Below, piece by piece: positions 37,201-49,638 of a stretch of DNA of 64,000 bases (position 1 is its first letter; every line of letters begins with the position of its first letter). The notes beneath the pieces were generated by a model that did no database searches, was not told where the DNA came from, and saw only the letters and a program-made list of their open reading frames with translations. Origin of the DNA: Mycteria americana (lineage: Eukaryota > Chordata > Aves > Ciconiiformes > Ciconiidae); contig NC_134367.1 in the NCBI RefSeq assembly GCF_035582795.1, positions 42,311,062 through 42,375,061 on the forward strand, written 5' to 3'. Position numbers and translations under genes: made by a program.

Positions 37201-40200
37201 TGGTAACTCTAACAGTGGTGATAGTGAAGAGGGTAATTCAGATCCTCAGCAAAAGCTGAAAACCCTTTCAGAGAAGGCTAGTAAAAATGAGTTGCAACAA
37301 AAAAGTCAGAGCATAAAACTCAAATGCAGTCCAAATGTAGAAAGAAGAGTAGAAAGGGGTGTTTCTTCCTGGGAGAAACAAACTACCAGTAAAAACAGAT
37401 TTCAAACAAGAGGTGAATTGTATGCTGATGAGAGATCACAAAATTTATTAAAAAAAGACATTAAAACACATGATAAAGATGAAAAAAACACTGGCCAAAA
37501 AAATAAACCAAATGAAAAGCTACAAGAGCAACCAAGGAGGTCTGGTAGAGGAAGTAGTCCACACTCAAAGAATGAACATTCAAAGAGTCTTCATGAATCA
37601 CGTAAATGTCGCATGGAAGACTCTAGAAAAGGAAGAGACATTGACTGCAAAAGAGACAGGGGAACAAATGATTATACTTCTCGAGAAGGAAGGACTTCAC
37701 CTTCTAATTCCAACAGCAGAGAGCATAAATACGCGCGCTTGAAGGAAAATAGTAGTAGATATGAATGGGAAACAGCACATTCCAAATCAGAAAGACACAG
37801 AACTGAAGAAAAAAGGAAAAGAGAAAGAGAGATTCAGGATGAAAGTAGACATTTTAGAAATGAAAGAAAAGTTGCAAAAGAGAGTTCTCACCAATCTGGA
37901 AAAGAATCCAAGAAAGGTACAGATGTTACAAAAAGTGAGAGAAACAAGTCCTATAAGCTAGAAGAAACATACAGAGTAGCAGATGGCTTAAAAGACCATA
38001 AAATCCCCAAAACTAAAGATGATCACACTGGGATAAAAAGCAAAGACTTTAAACTTAGCTTTATGGAAAAGCTAAATTTAACTCTTTCTCCTGCTAAGAA
38101 ACAATGTGTCTCTCCACCAGATGGACTTAAAACACCTTCCCAAAAGGCCAGTGATGAGGGAAGTACAGAGCTCACGCTGCAGGCAGAACTGTTAGATTCT
38201 GCCCACCCTGTTACCTGTGGTCCCGCAGAGCAAGCTAATTCACAAGTTCTGGACAGTGCAGCTCAAAGCGATGTGGAACCAGCACTGCCTATTTCTGTCA
38301 ATTCTGAAAATGAAGCCTTGAAAGTAGCAGCAGCAGATCCAGCACAGTCTGAAGCATTGCCAGCAGTGGCAACTGATGAACTGAGCTCAGAAACCTTAGC
38401 AGAAGCAGAAGTGGGTCAGGTACAACCCCAGGCCTTGCCAGGAGCAGCAGAGGTACTGGTTCCTGATGAGATGCAGGCTGAAACGTTGTCTGCGGCAGCA
38501 GAGGCTTGTGATTTGGTTGAATCGGAAGCCGCAGCAACAGCAGCAGCAGTGACGGATCTGAATCACCCTGAACCTTTGCCCCTGGAGGTGGCAGGGAGTG
38601 TGGCAGAGTGTGAAAACTTGCCTGTGACAGTGGGTGTGATGCAGGATGATAACATACCAGCAGCAGAAGTGGCACAATCTGAACCTGCCAGTGAAAGTAT
38701 GGGAGCCGTTCCAGAGTCAGCAGCAGAGAAGAAAGAGGAAGATAAAATACAGCTAGCTGCTGACATAGAAAGCTCAGCAGACCGACCTGGTTCTCAAAAC
38801 CTTGTCTTAGATGACTCGGAAGCCAAAAGTTCTGGTGACCTGGAGTCCTGTGATGTCACAGTTGATATTAGCAAAAGAAAACCAGACTCTTTAATGGAAG
38901 TAGTGAAGGATGATGATCACTTGACTGCCAAAAATGTTGAGTGTCCCATTGAGGAAAATGGTATCTGCGAAATTAATATGAGTACATCTCAGTCACCTGA
39001 CAGAACTATGTTAACTGATAAGGATGAACCATTAGTTGACCAGAATGCTTGTGATGTGGAGCCAGACCTAACTGAAATCAGTACTGCAGCATCTTCTCTT
39101 AGCGGTGAGATGTATCCTAGAACTAAAGAGAAAGAAACTAACCCAGTTCCTGTTGATGATGACAGCTCAATATTGAGCATTGATCTCAATAACTTGAGGT
39201 ATATTCCAAAGGCAATCAGCCCACTGAACAGTCCAATGCGCCCTTTGGCTAAAGCACTTAAGATGGAAAGTCCCTGCAAAGCTCTTGTGAAGAGTTATAA
39301 CAAAGGTATTTGTATATGTGTATTCTAATTTCTTTTCTACATAAAGGCTTAGAAGGTCCATTCGTGGAAAGCAGAAATGATTTTAACTGCTTTCTCAAAA
39401 ATATAAATTGTTTCTTCTTTAGCTATGTAAGTCATAGTGGTCCTTTTTGTTTATAGGGGAACTGTTTAAAGTGCAGTCAAGATTGTAGCCAATTGAACAT
39501 TAGTTCTATAAAAATTGGAGTTTGTCACTACTGACAGATGAGTTGGTTGAAATGAGTTATGTACAAACTTCTAAAAAAATACATATAGATTTCTTAATTG
39601 TGGTTAGTTCTGAGTAGATCTCATTAGGTTTTTCTCAGCACTTGTAGAGGCAAAAGTTATTTAGGATCATATTCTTTCAGGTATTTATTTGTGAGAAAGC
39701 TGGAGAGAGTACCTGAGACTTAATTTCTAGGAATGTCATCTAAGAGAAGGCTGTGCTCTCCATCTGAATAAATTTCAGTGTGAATTTTTATATATATTTT
39801 GTAATTGTGAGTCAGTTGGTGGGGAAAAAGGTAGAACAAATACAACATTAGGGTTTACCATTAGTGAAGTAAGAGCTAACTCCTAAATAAGATATCAGGG
39901 AGATAAAATATGGTGACAGCACTCACAGGAAAATAGGTGACCCAAAGTTTAAATCTCTTGCTTGTGTGAATTTAACTTTTCCTGTAATATCTTGCTGCAA
40001 CTAACAAAAAGTTTTCATGGAAGTTTAGTTTTCCTACTAGAAGAGGAATGGTAGAACAGCATTTAAATCCTTGTTCTTATGTTTTGGAGCATAATCCTTA
40101 TGTCTTTTTTCAAATCTTAGTGTGGTTTACTCTGGAATTCTGTCTCTTGTGCTTGAGACGGCTACTTTCTTAAGTGCAAATTCCTTTAGCAGTTTATATT

Positions 40201-43200
40201 TCATTCCTACAGCAGTTTATATTATTTGAAATATCTGGGGAGACACGAGAGCTTTGGGATCAGAGTAGATGAACATCAAATAAAAGTATTTTTCTAATTT
40301 TGTAATGTTTCCCTGAGTTACTTATTAGAGAATCCATCCTGTGCAGAAATTGCTACTAAATTACAAAGCAGTGATTTTCAGCTCTGAAGGTAGATGCCTA
40401 GTTGTCTTTGTGATCTGACTAATGATATGCATGTCAAATGTTCTGCATCTGTTAAATTGATAGGAGGCTATGGTTTCTCTTTGCCTTGAAATTCAGTACT
40501 CACCTTTCTACTGTTCTGCAGAACAGGGGTACATATATTAATACTGTAATTTGACCACTTTCATTTTATACTTTGGTTTGTCGCAATATTGAAGTGATTA
40601 GTTTGAGAAGGTATTGATCCTTGTAAAACTGAAATGGAGGCAGTGATGGAATAGGTTTTCGCTCCTGCAGAATCTGTATAAAGTAAACATTTTCAAATGT
40701 TGCTTTTGAAGTATTAATCACAAGTTCATTTTTTATGGAGAGCAATTTAGATATGTTCTTTTATGACATAAAATGTTTGTTAGAGTCATTAAGCAGTCTA
40801 ATCTATGTGCAAGTGAACATAAGACTGTTTTATTAACTAGAGTGCCCAGCAAGCCTAAAATTAACTGCAAATCTCCTTAATCAATACATATGCACTTCAG
40901 TGGAATTTTTGTACAATGGAAATGAGCTTGTCTTTTCATCTTTTGTAACGTACGGCTTTGTAGCTGACTGTAATTGCTTATTTTTCCTAACAAAATAGCA
41001 TTTGGTTTGAATTTTAAAGAATGGTTAAATACATATTTAATGATATCTCAAAAATATAAAACATTTAATAAACTTATTTGTGAGGCAGAGTAAGGCATAC
41101 TACATTTGGCAGAACTTTAGCCTTTCCTCTCGCATATGTCAGTACCTATACCTATCATTCAGGAACCTGAACTGGAGGGTTTCTCCAAAATTTCTGAGAA
41201 AAAAAGCTTTTTGTGCTGTGGTGCTTAGTTACAGTGCTGGTAATTTTAAATGCATCAAAAACTGAAATAGATAATCATGTTTACAGTGCCTAGTACTCTT
41301 TTTGTTTAGTAAGTTAGTTTATTGAAAGACTTGATGATTTAAGTAGAACCTTTTTAACAGCCCTGGAAAAGATAGTTGAATGCAAACATTAATAGGTCAT
41401 TTGTACTGCTCATTTTGTTTTCGTTGTGAAACTGCTAAAAGAAAACCAAGTATTGTATGTAAATGTTAGTCCATAATGATGTAAAGTTAAAATTCAGCTT
41501 GTGCAGTGTTCAGAAAACTTGCTAAAGTGAATGGAAAGAAGGTCAAAACTGATGGAAATTGCTAGATTTTTCTGTTTTCAATGGATGTATTTGTGAGATA
41601 GATCACATGTTTTTGGTGAAATGTTGAGGTCTTATTTGCCCTTTGAAGCTCAGAAAAATCCCATTAAACTAGCAGCTGCTGAAGTAAACCTCCCAAACTT
41701 GTTCTAGCTCAAACTTCCTGAGTTGTCATTGGCAGTTTCAAACAAACAGTTCTGAATGGTCACTTTACAGAAGAGAATCTTCCAGGTTTTTCTGAAAATG
41801 TCTGTTTATAATTGCAATCTTTATGGTGATTAGGAAACTGTTTTGTTTTTATAGATTTAGTTCCTGAAAGTACAGTTGTCATCTGTCCCTCAAAGAATTT
41901 GTCAAAGGAGGTAAACAAAGAAAATCAAAAGCCAGTTAGCATGTCTGATGAACACTTAGAGATGGAGTCCCAGCTGAGTATCTCTTCAGATGAAATAGAA
42001 GAAGGAGAAATCATAAGTAGTGATGAAGATGAAGAAAAATCTAAACCAGAAAGAGGCTCTGAAAAGACAAAAAAGTCAAGACCAAAAGCTTCTCCTGAGA
42101 CACGAAATTTGACCAGCAGTCCGCAGAATCAAAAGAGCAAAACTGTGTGTTGCAATGAAGATAATGCAAAATTTGTTTCTGTGAAAGTAAGTACAAAGAA
42201 GAACAGAGAGAGGCATAAAAGTCAGACTTTCAGATCTTCAAAGGATATGAAGAAAAATAAAACCGTGAGCATTGCTTGTCTTGAAAAAATAGTTCATGTT
42301 ATTGTTGAACCTTCAAATGTACAAGAAATCATGCAGATGCTAAGAGCTATACGAAAGCAGATGAGGAAAAATTATATGAAGTTCAAGGTACACTTCCCAG
42401 TTCAGCATTTTCACAGAATTGTAGAATCTGGTATTATAAATTTTACATCATTAATAAAATACTTGAACTTTTCCAAGATGTCTACATTAGGTGAGACATT
42501 AAAATTGAATATCTGTGATATTATAGAGTCCAAACTTAAGCAAGTTAAAAAGAATGCAATAGTCGACCGTCTTTTTGAACAACAGGTATCAGATATGAAA
42601 AAGCAGTTATGGAAATTTGTAGATGAACAGCTTGATTACTTATTTGAAAAGATAAGGAGAATTATAATAAAACTATGTGATGTGGTAAATGTGGGCAATG
42701 AGAGTGAGGAAGGGAAGTTTGAAAGAGCAGGAAAGCAAAAACACAGAATCAGTCATAAAAATGATGTGCAAAGATCTAGAAAAAAGTCCCTGAAAGCCAG
42801 ATCTCAAAAGCCTGAAGAATATATCCTTTCGAAGCAAATTGTGGATTATCAACGACCTAAGTGTCACCATGAGAAAAATAAAACAGATGCACCAAAAACT
42901 GCCTTTACGAAATGTCTTAACTCCATTGATAACACAAGGAATTCCCAAAGCAAAGTGCACCTCTCTAAAGAGAATAACATGCAAGGCACTCTCACTCCAT
43001 TGAAGGGTGTAAAATATGAAAAGGAAGGATTCCAGCTATCCAGAGATGCTAACAAGTCTGATCTTAGTTATGAGCTTCTCACAGAACAACAAGCGTCCAG
43101 TCTTACGTTTAATCTTGTAAGCGATGCTCAAATGGGTGAAATTTTCAAAAGCTTATTGCAAGGTTCTGATCTCTTGGAAAAAAATGGTGGCAGTATTGAC

Positions 43201-46200
43201 AGACATGAGTGGGAATTCAGGACACCGGAAAAACAGTTTTTAGACAGTCATAAATGCAGAGGTAATACGGCTGGACTGGTGCAAGAGATTGCTCCAAAGG
43301 AGGCTTGTGTGGAATCTCGACCAGTAGAGGATATTAACTGGCCTATTGTTTCACCTGTAAGAGCTCCCTCTTTAACATCTAGACTTCAGATGTCTGTTGA
43401 TCCAGATGTACTAGATGAAAGCTGTATGTTTGAGGTTCCTACAAATACAGCTTCATGCAAAGAAGATGAATGCAGTTTACAAAAGAATAAATCATTTGTT
43501 TCTTCTATCCTCCTTGAAGATTTGGCCGTTTCCTTAACTATCCCATCACCTTTGAAATCAGATGCTCACCTCAGCTTCCTAAAACCTGAGAACAATTCTA
43601 GCTCAACTCCTGAGGGTGTTCTCAGCGCACATTACAGCGAAGATGCACTTCTTGAAGAGGAGGATGCCACTGAACAAGACATTCATTTGGCTTTAGAATC
43701 TGATAACTCAAGCAGTAAATCAAGTTGTTCTTCATCATGGACAAGTCGGCCTGTTGCTCCTGGTTTTCAGTGTCGCCCGAGCCTACCAATGCAAGCAGTA
43801 ATCATGGAGAAATCCAACGATCATTTTATTGTAAAGATCAGGCGTGCGGTGCCATCTACCTCACCAGCATCTGATCACATGGCTTCAGTGAAGGAAGCAC
43901 GGGCATCCTCAACCAAGAATGAAAAAGAAGAAATGAGAAGTGCGGAAAAAGAAAAAGAAAGGGACAGTCAGAGTGCCACAGCAGCCACTGTGCAGGAAAC
44001 TGTCAAACCAGATCTGGTTAAGATGGATCAGTTGCCTCATGTCAGCACTGGACAAGAACAAAATCCTGCCTTACCTCAGCCTCTAAAGGAGTCATGTAAC
44101 AGTATTGGAAAGGAAGAAACTACTGGGTTGCTTGGACCCTGTAGAAACTCTTCAAACACAGAGAGCTATGACACTGAAAGCCCAAATGAAGGCTCTGAGC
44201 AATGTCAGACACACAAATTGAAAGTATCTGAAAAAGTAAATGAAATAGATGTTAGATCTCAAGCTTCTTTTCCCGCTGGATGCAGCGTAGAGTCATACAT
44301 AGACTTAACAGATGATGTTGTTAGTGAAACTTCATGCCTTGCAGTGGAATCCACTGCAGATAACAGGACTCAGGAAACTTCTACAGCTAACTCAGAAAGC
44401 AGTGATAAAAAGGAAGAATTGGAAGAGTGTTCTGATGCATTTATAGACTTAACAGAAGAGCTTTCCAATGAGACTGTAGCAGGTGAATGTAATCTTGAAA
44501 CAAAATCCACTTCAAATACTGATGTAGGGTGCCAGATAAGTATAGATGATAAAACTAGTAAAAAAAGAAAAAAGGAGGCTGTCAGAGAGAATTCCAACTC
44601 AAAAAGGCAACGAAAAGAAACTGAATCAGCAGGTGAAGGGGGCAATGCAAGTGATGTGAAACCTGAAGAGGTAAATTCAGCACCCAAACAATGTTCCAGT
44701 AAGAAGAATGAGTTGCAGCAGAACAAAGACTCTTCTCCTTTGGCTTCGTCTGCATCATCACCTAGTCTTTATGCCAAAAACATCATCAAAAAGAAGGGAG
44801 AAGTAGTAGTTTCCTGGACAAGGTAATTTCTTATTTGATCTGTTTTATTGTTTTTTTTTGGTTTTTGTTTTTTTTTTTTTTTAAAGTACATGATATACTG
44901 ACAAGTGGGAAGAAAAGGATATTTAGCTGATGGCTGAAGTTACTTGGTAGCTCTACATCCTTCTGTAAACAGTGGAGTGGGAGCCTCTTTCTATCTGTGC
45001 AGGATGGCTTTACGAGATGGATGTCTTCTCTTAGAGTACTGCTGAAAGGTGCCAAAGTCTATATTAGCCTTTTTCTATAACAGTTGTCCAGGGTAAAACA
45101 AATTTAAGAGATGGACTGATTTCATGTAATCCTGTTAGCAGGATTGGAAGAGAACAATTTTTAGTCATTTCTTAGGTAGGTTAAATCAGATTTACCTTAA
45201 AGAAGGTGGCTTCCATACATCATAACTAATTCCATCGCTTACCCAGATCTCCCAAAACAAGAGTACTTTTTGCTTTTGTTTTTAAAACTTATATGCTAAG
45301 GTAACAAGACCTACTATATTGCACTGTGTAATTTTTGTTTCCCCTGCCGTTTCCTTTCCTGTCCAAAATTTCCAGCCAGGCTTGGTAGGGGATGGAAGTC
45401 TTTGATGTTACTACAAGGCCTGGAAGCATTGGTGACTGGGTAAAGGGGAGCAGCTAAAGATTTCCCCTACTGAGAGAAGGCATGACAGCAAACCTTCTTC
45501 TGTTTTGGGGTCTACGCTGCTCAATCTGCAGAAAAGTACTAGTCAACCGTTCAGCCCATACTTTCCAGTTAGTAGGATGTGAGTGACAAATGAGGTGCCT
45601 GTATGTGTTGAAGATACATGCAAAGTATTGTGGTGTATTCTTATCCTTCAGAGACTACAGTTAGTAGGTTTTGCTGTTCTTGCTACAACTTGATGCAATC
45701 AACACTTTATAAAGGGGCTCCTAAAATTTTCAGGACAGACTTTTCTGAACTATAGGTCAGATATAAAGTAAGTTTCTAGGTAGTATTTTAAAAGAAAATC
45801 AACTCCTTCGTGGAGGAAAGACTGCGAAAGCTAATACGATTTTTAACATGCAAACCAGTGAGACAGGAAGAGATTATTACAGTTTTCCTTATGAATATGA
45901 CTAGGTTTTCTGTGTCACAGCCTTTGTGCATCTTTGAACTATGCCTAAAAAAAAAAAGTTTATTTAAATAACTAGTCACTACATTTTTCTTTGAAATGGA
46001 GGAAATTAAATATAATTTATTGGAATATGGCATGTTTCAACCAAAGATACATAGTAGCTACTGTGTAATGACTGTGTCTATATAAATTTTACATATACCT
46101 AAATTAATTAATGAGACAAACAGCAAATCGGTGATATGCTGAAGAATAGCGTATCCTGGTCCTTTATTCTCATGTGAACAGTAGATGTGCTCGAGTATGT

Positions 46201-48174
46201 TTGTTATATTGGGCCACGTACAGAAGTCAGACACCTCTCTGTTTAATCTTTGGACGTCGGTGGGCGTTAGGAGAAAGACGCTGCCTGGCCATGCAAACTG
46301 AGGCAAGTCTGCCTAGAACTACTGGCCCCTGGTGGATTCATGAGTTCTTTTCAATTCAAGTTTAAGTGTCTGCTTTAGAAGCTTAAAACTCTTTTTGATG
46401 ACTTTGGTTTTGAGCTAACTCTATTGCAATAATCTTGCTCTTCCTAATAGGGTAGCATAATCTCCGCTAGCACTTGTTGTACTGACTCTGTTACTCTGTG
46501 CTGGTAGAGGGGACGATCCTCCATAAGTTCATTGCTGCTGTTTGAACTCATGTTCCGTAGTTTGGAAATACTCAGAATTTTATATATAACTGTATGTATT
46601 TTTGTGCTTGTGTGCATGTACACATATGTATGTATTAATATTTTAAAAATGCATTTTTGCTGTAGAAATGATGACCGAGAAATTCTACTGGAATGTCAGA
46701 GAAAAGGACCATCAAGCAAAACCTTTGTTTCCTTAGCCACTAGGCTGAACAAAAGCCCAAATCAGGTAGGTGTTACCATTCTTACATTTAATAACAACTA
46801 TGTTGCTACATTTATGATTGCAGTTGGACAAAAACCTTTGGAGATTTTCTGCTAATTTGGAGTTGTTTTTTCCTCATGTCTTTTGTTGGGGAGTTCTTGA
46901 AAAAAGAACCTTAGATTCTCCCAGTTGTTACTTTTTAAAAATGTACATTATAGGGATATTATGGTCCAGGGATTCTTCAGTACCTATTTGATTGGTACCT
47001 TGAAACTGCTGTGTCCAATCATAAGCCAGGGACAACAGGAGTGTTGCTATTGTTGGATCAGCGCTTAGATAAGGAAAGGTAATTTGGAGAGGCCCAAAGC
47101 CTTTGCACACATTTAATAAATTAGAAAAGGATTAAAATTAGAGCTGGAAAAAAATACCAGGATTTTGCAGAAAGGACGTTTTTCGTGAGAATGTTTCCTT
47201 TTTTCTTTCACTTTTTAATTAAGAAACTTCAAAAGACACAGATGTCAAATTGATGTAGAACATTTCCAGACGTTTGCATACAACTTTGTACTTGTCTTGA
47301 ATTGCTATCTTAATCTCTATCCTGCAAATCTAAAATGGGAGAAACACCCATTTGAGTAAGTTAGGAAATCCTATGTGCTCAGGATTTGGCTTTTAGGATG
47401 TTGTGTTTTATGGTTACAGTCTTTGTGGGGTTTAGAAGCTGTTGGGGTGGATAGTTGGATAAAACAGTGTTATCTGTGCATATATGCCACTCTTCCCAGT
47501 TAGCTATTTGGTGGATGGTAGATATGCTATAGAAATATGCATATAGCGATAAGAAAGACTAACTTACAATTGAATGAGGTCGCTATGTAAGCTGTAGCTG
47601 TGCTCAACAAAAAGATGTTTGACTCTCATCTATAGACCAGTTTTGTAAAATCCTTAGTAGGCAGGTTACTCCATGATAAGCCATAAATACCTGAAGCAAC
47701 AGTTGTACAAGACGGTAGAAAATAATAATGTGCTTTTTGTGGAGTACAAAATAAGCTTTTGTCACATTTGAATCTTACTCACAGTTATACCTGTCAAAAT
47801 TCAAGTCTAATTGACTTGAAGCCCTCATTTTTTTTCCTCCTTGTTGTAAGGAAACCTGTATTAAACCAGTAGTTGGCTCTAGCTCTCTGCGATTAACCTG
47901 GAGGCTATTTCAGATGTCAACAGTATAGGAAGACTTCCTACATCCAATTAACCTGTTAACAGTGCTCCTAAAATTCTATCCCTAAAATTTATTGGAAGTA
48001 AATAAAAAACAAAATACTGGTCTTTTTTTAAAAAACTTTATGCTGTCAGATCAGTCTGTCTTGGTAGGTATGGAAATCTGGGGCCTTAATGATGTGTCTT
48101 TTTTTGTCCTCCATTAGGTTTCAGAAAGATTCAAGCAGTTAATGAAGCTGTTCAAGAAATCCAAGTGCAAGTAA
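28499..48174 (+). CDS. CASP8AP2: CASP8AP2 (FLASH), complete coding region
   Basis: FLASH is a nuclear scaffold of the histone locus body needed for 3' processing of replication-dependent histone pre-mRNAs (through Lsm11 and NPAT); it was first named as a caspase-8-associated protein. Coding exons: 28499-28547, 29620-29700, 31547-31647, 32856-32930, 34162-34277, 36775-39305, 41855-44822, 46666-46765, 48118-48174. Junction phases agree throughout (1, 1, 0, 0, 2, 1, 2, 0), giving 6078 nt and 2025 residues; human is about 1,980. Features in order: N-terminal coiled coil, a long charged disordered region, conserved helical and serine-rich blocks, two IDLT SUMO-interaction-like motifs, and a C-terminal SANT/Myb-like domain. 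The ATG has A at -3 and G at +4. Two giant internal exons match the human gene plan. Confidence 0.97.
36775..39305 (+). CDS. CASP8AP2: CASP8AP2 exon 7: giant exon, charged disordered region
   Basis: The 2531-nt exon follows acceptor ATAAACAG and ends at AACAAAG|GTATTT. It encodes about residues 141-985. The first half is rich in K, R, E, S and N ([30 protein letters not shown]), followed by the conserved [19 protein letters not shown]. Residues about 650-785 are an alanine/glutamate/proline-rich degenerate repeat. The end has [20 protein letters not shown], near identical to human. The 7 codons after the donor (to TAA at 39326) are intronic read-through. Confidence 0.95.
39306..41854 (+). other. 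CASP8AP2 intron between the two giant exons
   Basis: About 2.5 kb of AT-rich sequence with GT (GTATTT) and AG (TTTTTATAG) ends. I see no exon, repeat family or RNA gene in it. Confidence 0.85.
41855..44822 (+). CDS. CASP8AP2: CASP8AP2 exon 8: giant exon, helical and conserved blocks, SIMs
   Basis: The 2968-nt exon encodes about residues 985-1974. In order: an acidic ELEEGEI-like stretch ([16 protein letters not shown]); a predicted all-helical block at about 1127-1260 ([35 protein letters not shown]-like, [20 protein letters not shown]); [20 protein letters not shown] near 1395; a very conserved block about 1533-1653 ending in [17 protein letters not shown]; two SUMO-interaction-like motifs SYIDLTDD (about 1797) and AFIDLTEE (about 1849); and a basic KKRKKE/KRQRKE stretch likely to be nuclear localisation. 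It ends WTR at donor AAG|GTAATT. Confidence 0.96.
46666..48174 (+). CDS. CASP8AP2: CASP8AP2 exons 9-10: C-terminal SANT/Myb-like domain
   Basis: Exon 9 (46666-46765) encodes [20 protein letters not shown] through KSPNQ; exon 10 (48118-48174) encodes [18 protein letters not shown] and the TAA stop. With VVSWTR from exon 8 this forms a SANT/Myb-like three-helix fold. In FLASH this end contacts NPAT at histone locus bodies. Near identity to human supports the short terminal exon. Confidence 0.95.
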
Positions 48175-49608
48175 ACTAACCACCAAGTTCCTTAATGGTT
48201 ACAGGGTTTAGCTGTTACCGGTAACGATGGACTACAACCACTGCATTCATACGGTGGGATTAGTGGGAGGTATCCAAGTCAGAATACTAAGTTTGGTAAA
48301 TCTGATGCACTGTTAATTACTTACTTCCCTGTCCATGTTTCCTCCAAAGTGCTTTATCAGAATAACACAGAGGGAACTACAAACAAACTGGCTAGGAAAG
48401 AACGCACACGTACAAATGGAGCAGTATCATTTAAAGGGGGTGACATCTCCTCTTGGTTAAATGCGTTCTGTAAGCAAAGACAAGGGCATGCAGTTAAGTG
48501 AAAATGGTGGCTCTTGCTTAACTTGTTGGAAGTACTGCATATGGTGACACTGAACTATGATTTTAAGATGCAAAACTGCTTTGGAATCCAGTTGGTAGAT
48601 AATCCTGGAAAAAGACAGGTACATCATCTTGGTTACCTTGAAACATATTTTAATAAGTTAGGCCTTTTTTCTTTTAAAATAAGGTAGGGCAATGATAGCA
48701 GTAATTCCAAAAGCTGCTTATCTAGTAATTGGATTCTGATGGTAAGGAGTAGGTGGTTCTTGCTTCTTTGTCAGTTGCTCATAGTGGGTTTCAAGGCGAG
48801 AATCAGGCACTGAGCCTAGGGTTTGTCTTCAACTTTAAGCACATTATCTAAGCCATTTCTTAATGACTCCAGTGTTCAACAGAGATGAATGAATGTATCT
48901 TAGAGGCTGCCCATCTGTCGTCATTGACAATGGAGAAAAGCTAAGCCAATTGTCTAGTCTAGACCCCTAACTTTCTGATTTTTTAAGTTGAATAAAATGA
49001 ATCCCAGCCTCTGTGAGAGAGTGAAGCCAGTCATTAATGCAGTGACCAGTTTTCTGGTTTCTTTTAAATTATGAAATGCCGTAATGAGTATTCATTTACA
49101 AAGAACTGTCTTGCAGTTTAAAATGTTTTGCAGTTCTGATGCTATTTAAAAAGACGTAGTATTGAATTTTGAATAGTTGGGGGTGGTTTTTTTTCCATGA
49201 AAAATGTATTGGAACTTTTTTCAACTTTTTTTTTTTTATTTTTTTTTTTCCTTTGGAAAAGGATAATATGTTTTTTGGCTCCAAATTACATCTGGGAAAG
49301 GTACTTAAGTAAGGTCTTCAACATAATAAATGCTCTGTTTTGTTAAAAAAAAAATTGACAAGTGATTATCTTTTTAAAATTAATTTAGAAACAGACCTTT
49401 ACAGTTTTATAAAATGTGACTTTATACTTACTAACCAGGAGAAAAACTTTTCTGTAAAAAACAAGCAGTTTCAAAAGCTTGTCAACTTGGCATGTTTTGA
49501 CAGCAATTGTATCTATCTTTACAAATTGTTTAGTACATCAGAAATTCATTATGTTCTATTTTAAAGAACTCTTATAACTGCTTCCAGTTTTACTAGTACA
49601 TACTAAAA

Positions 49609-49638
49609 GTGTGTGTGTATATATGTATACACACACAC
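49609..49638 (+). repeat. GT/AC inverted repeat in the CASP8AP2 3' UTR
   Basis: GTGTGTGTGTATA (49609-49621), loop TATG, TATACACACACAC (49626-49638): a perfect 13-bp stem. It would fold in RNA and alternates purine and pyrimidine in DNA. Confidence 0.85.
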
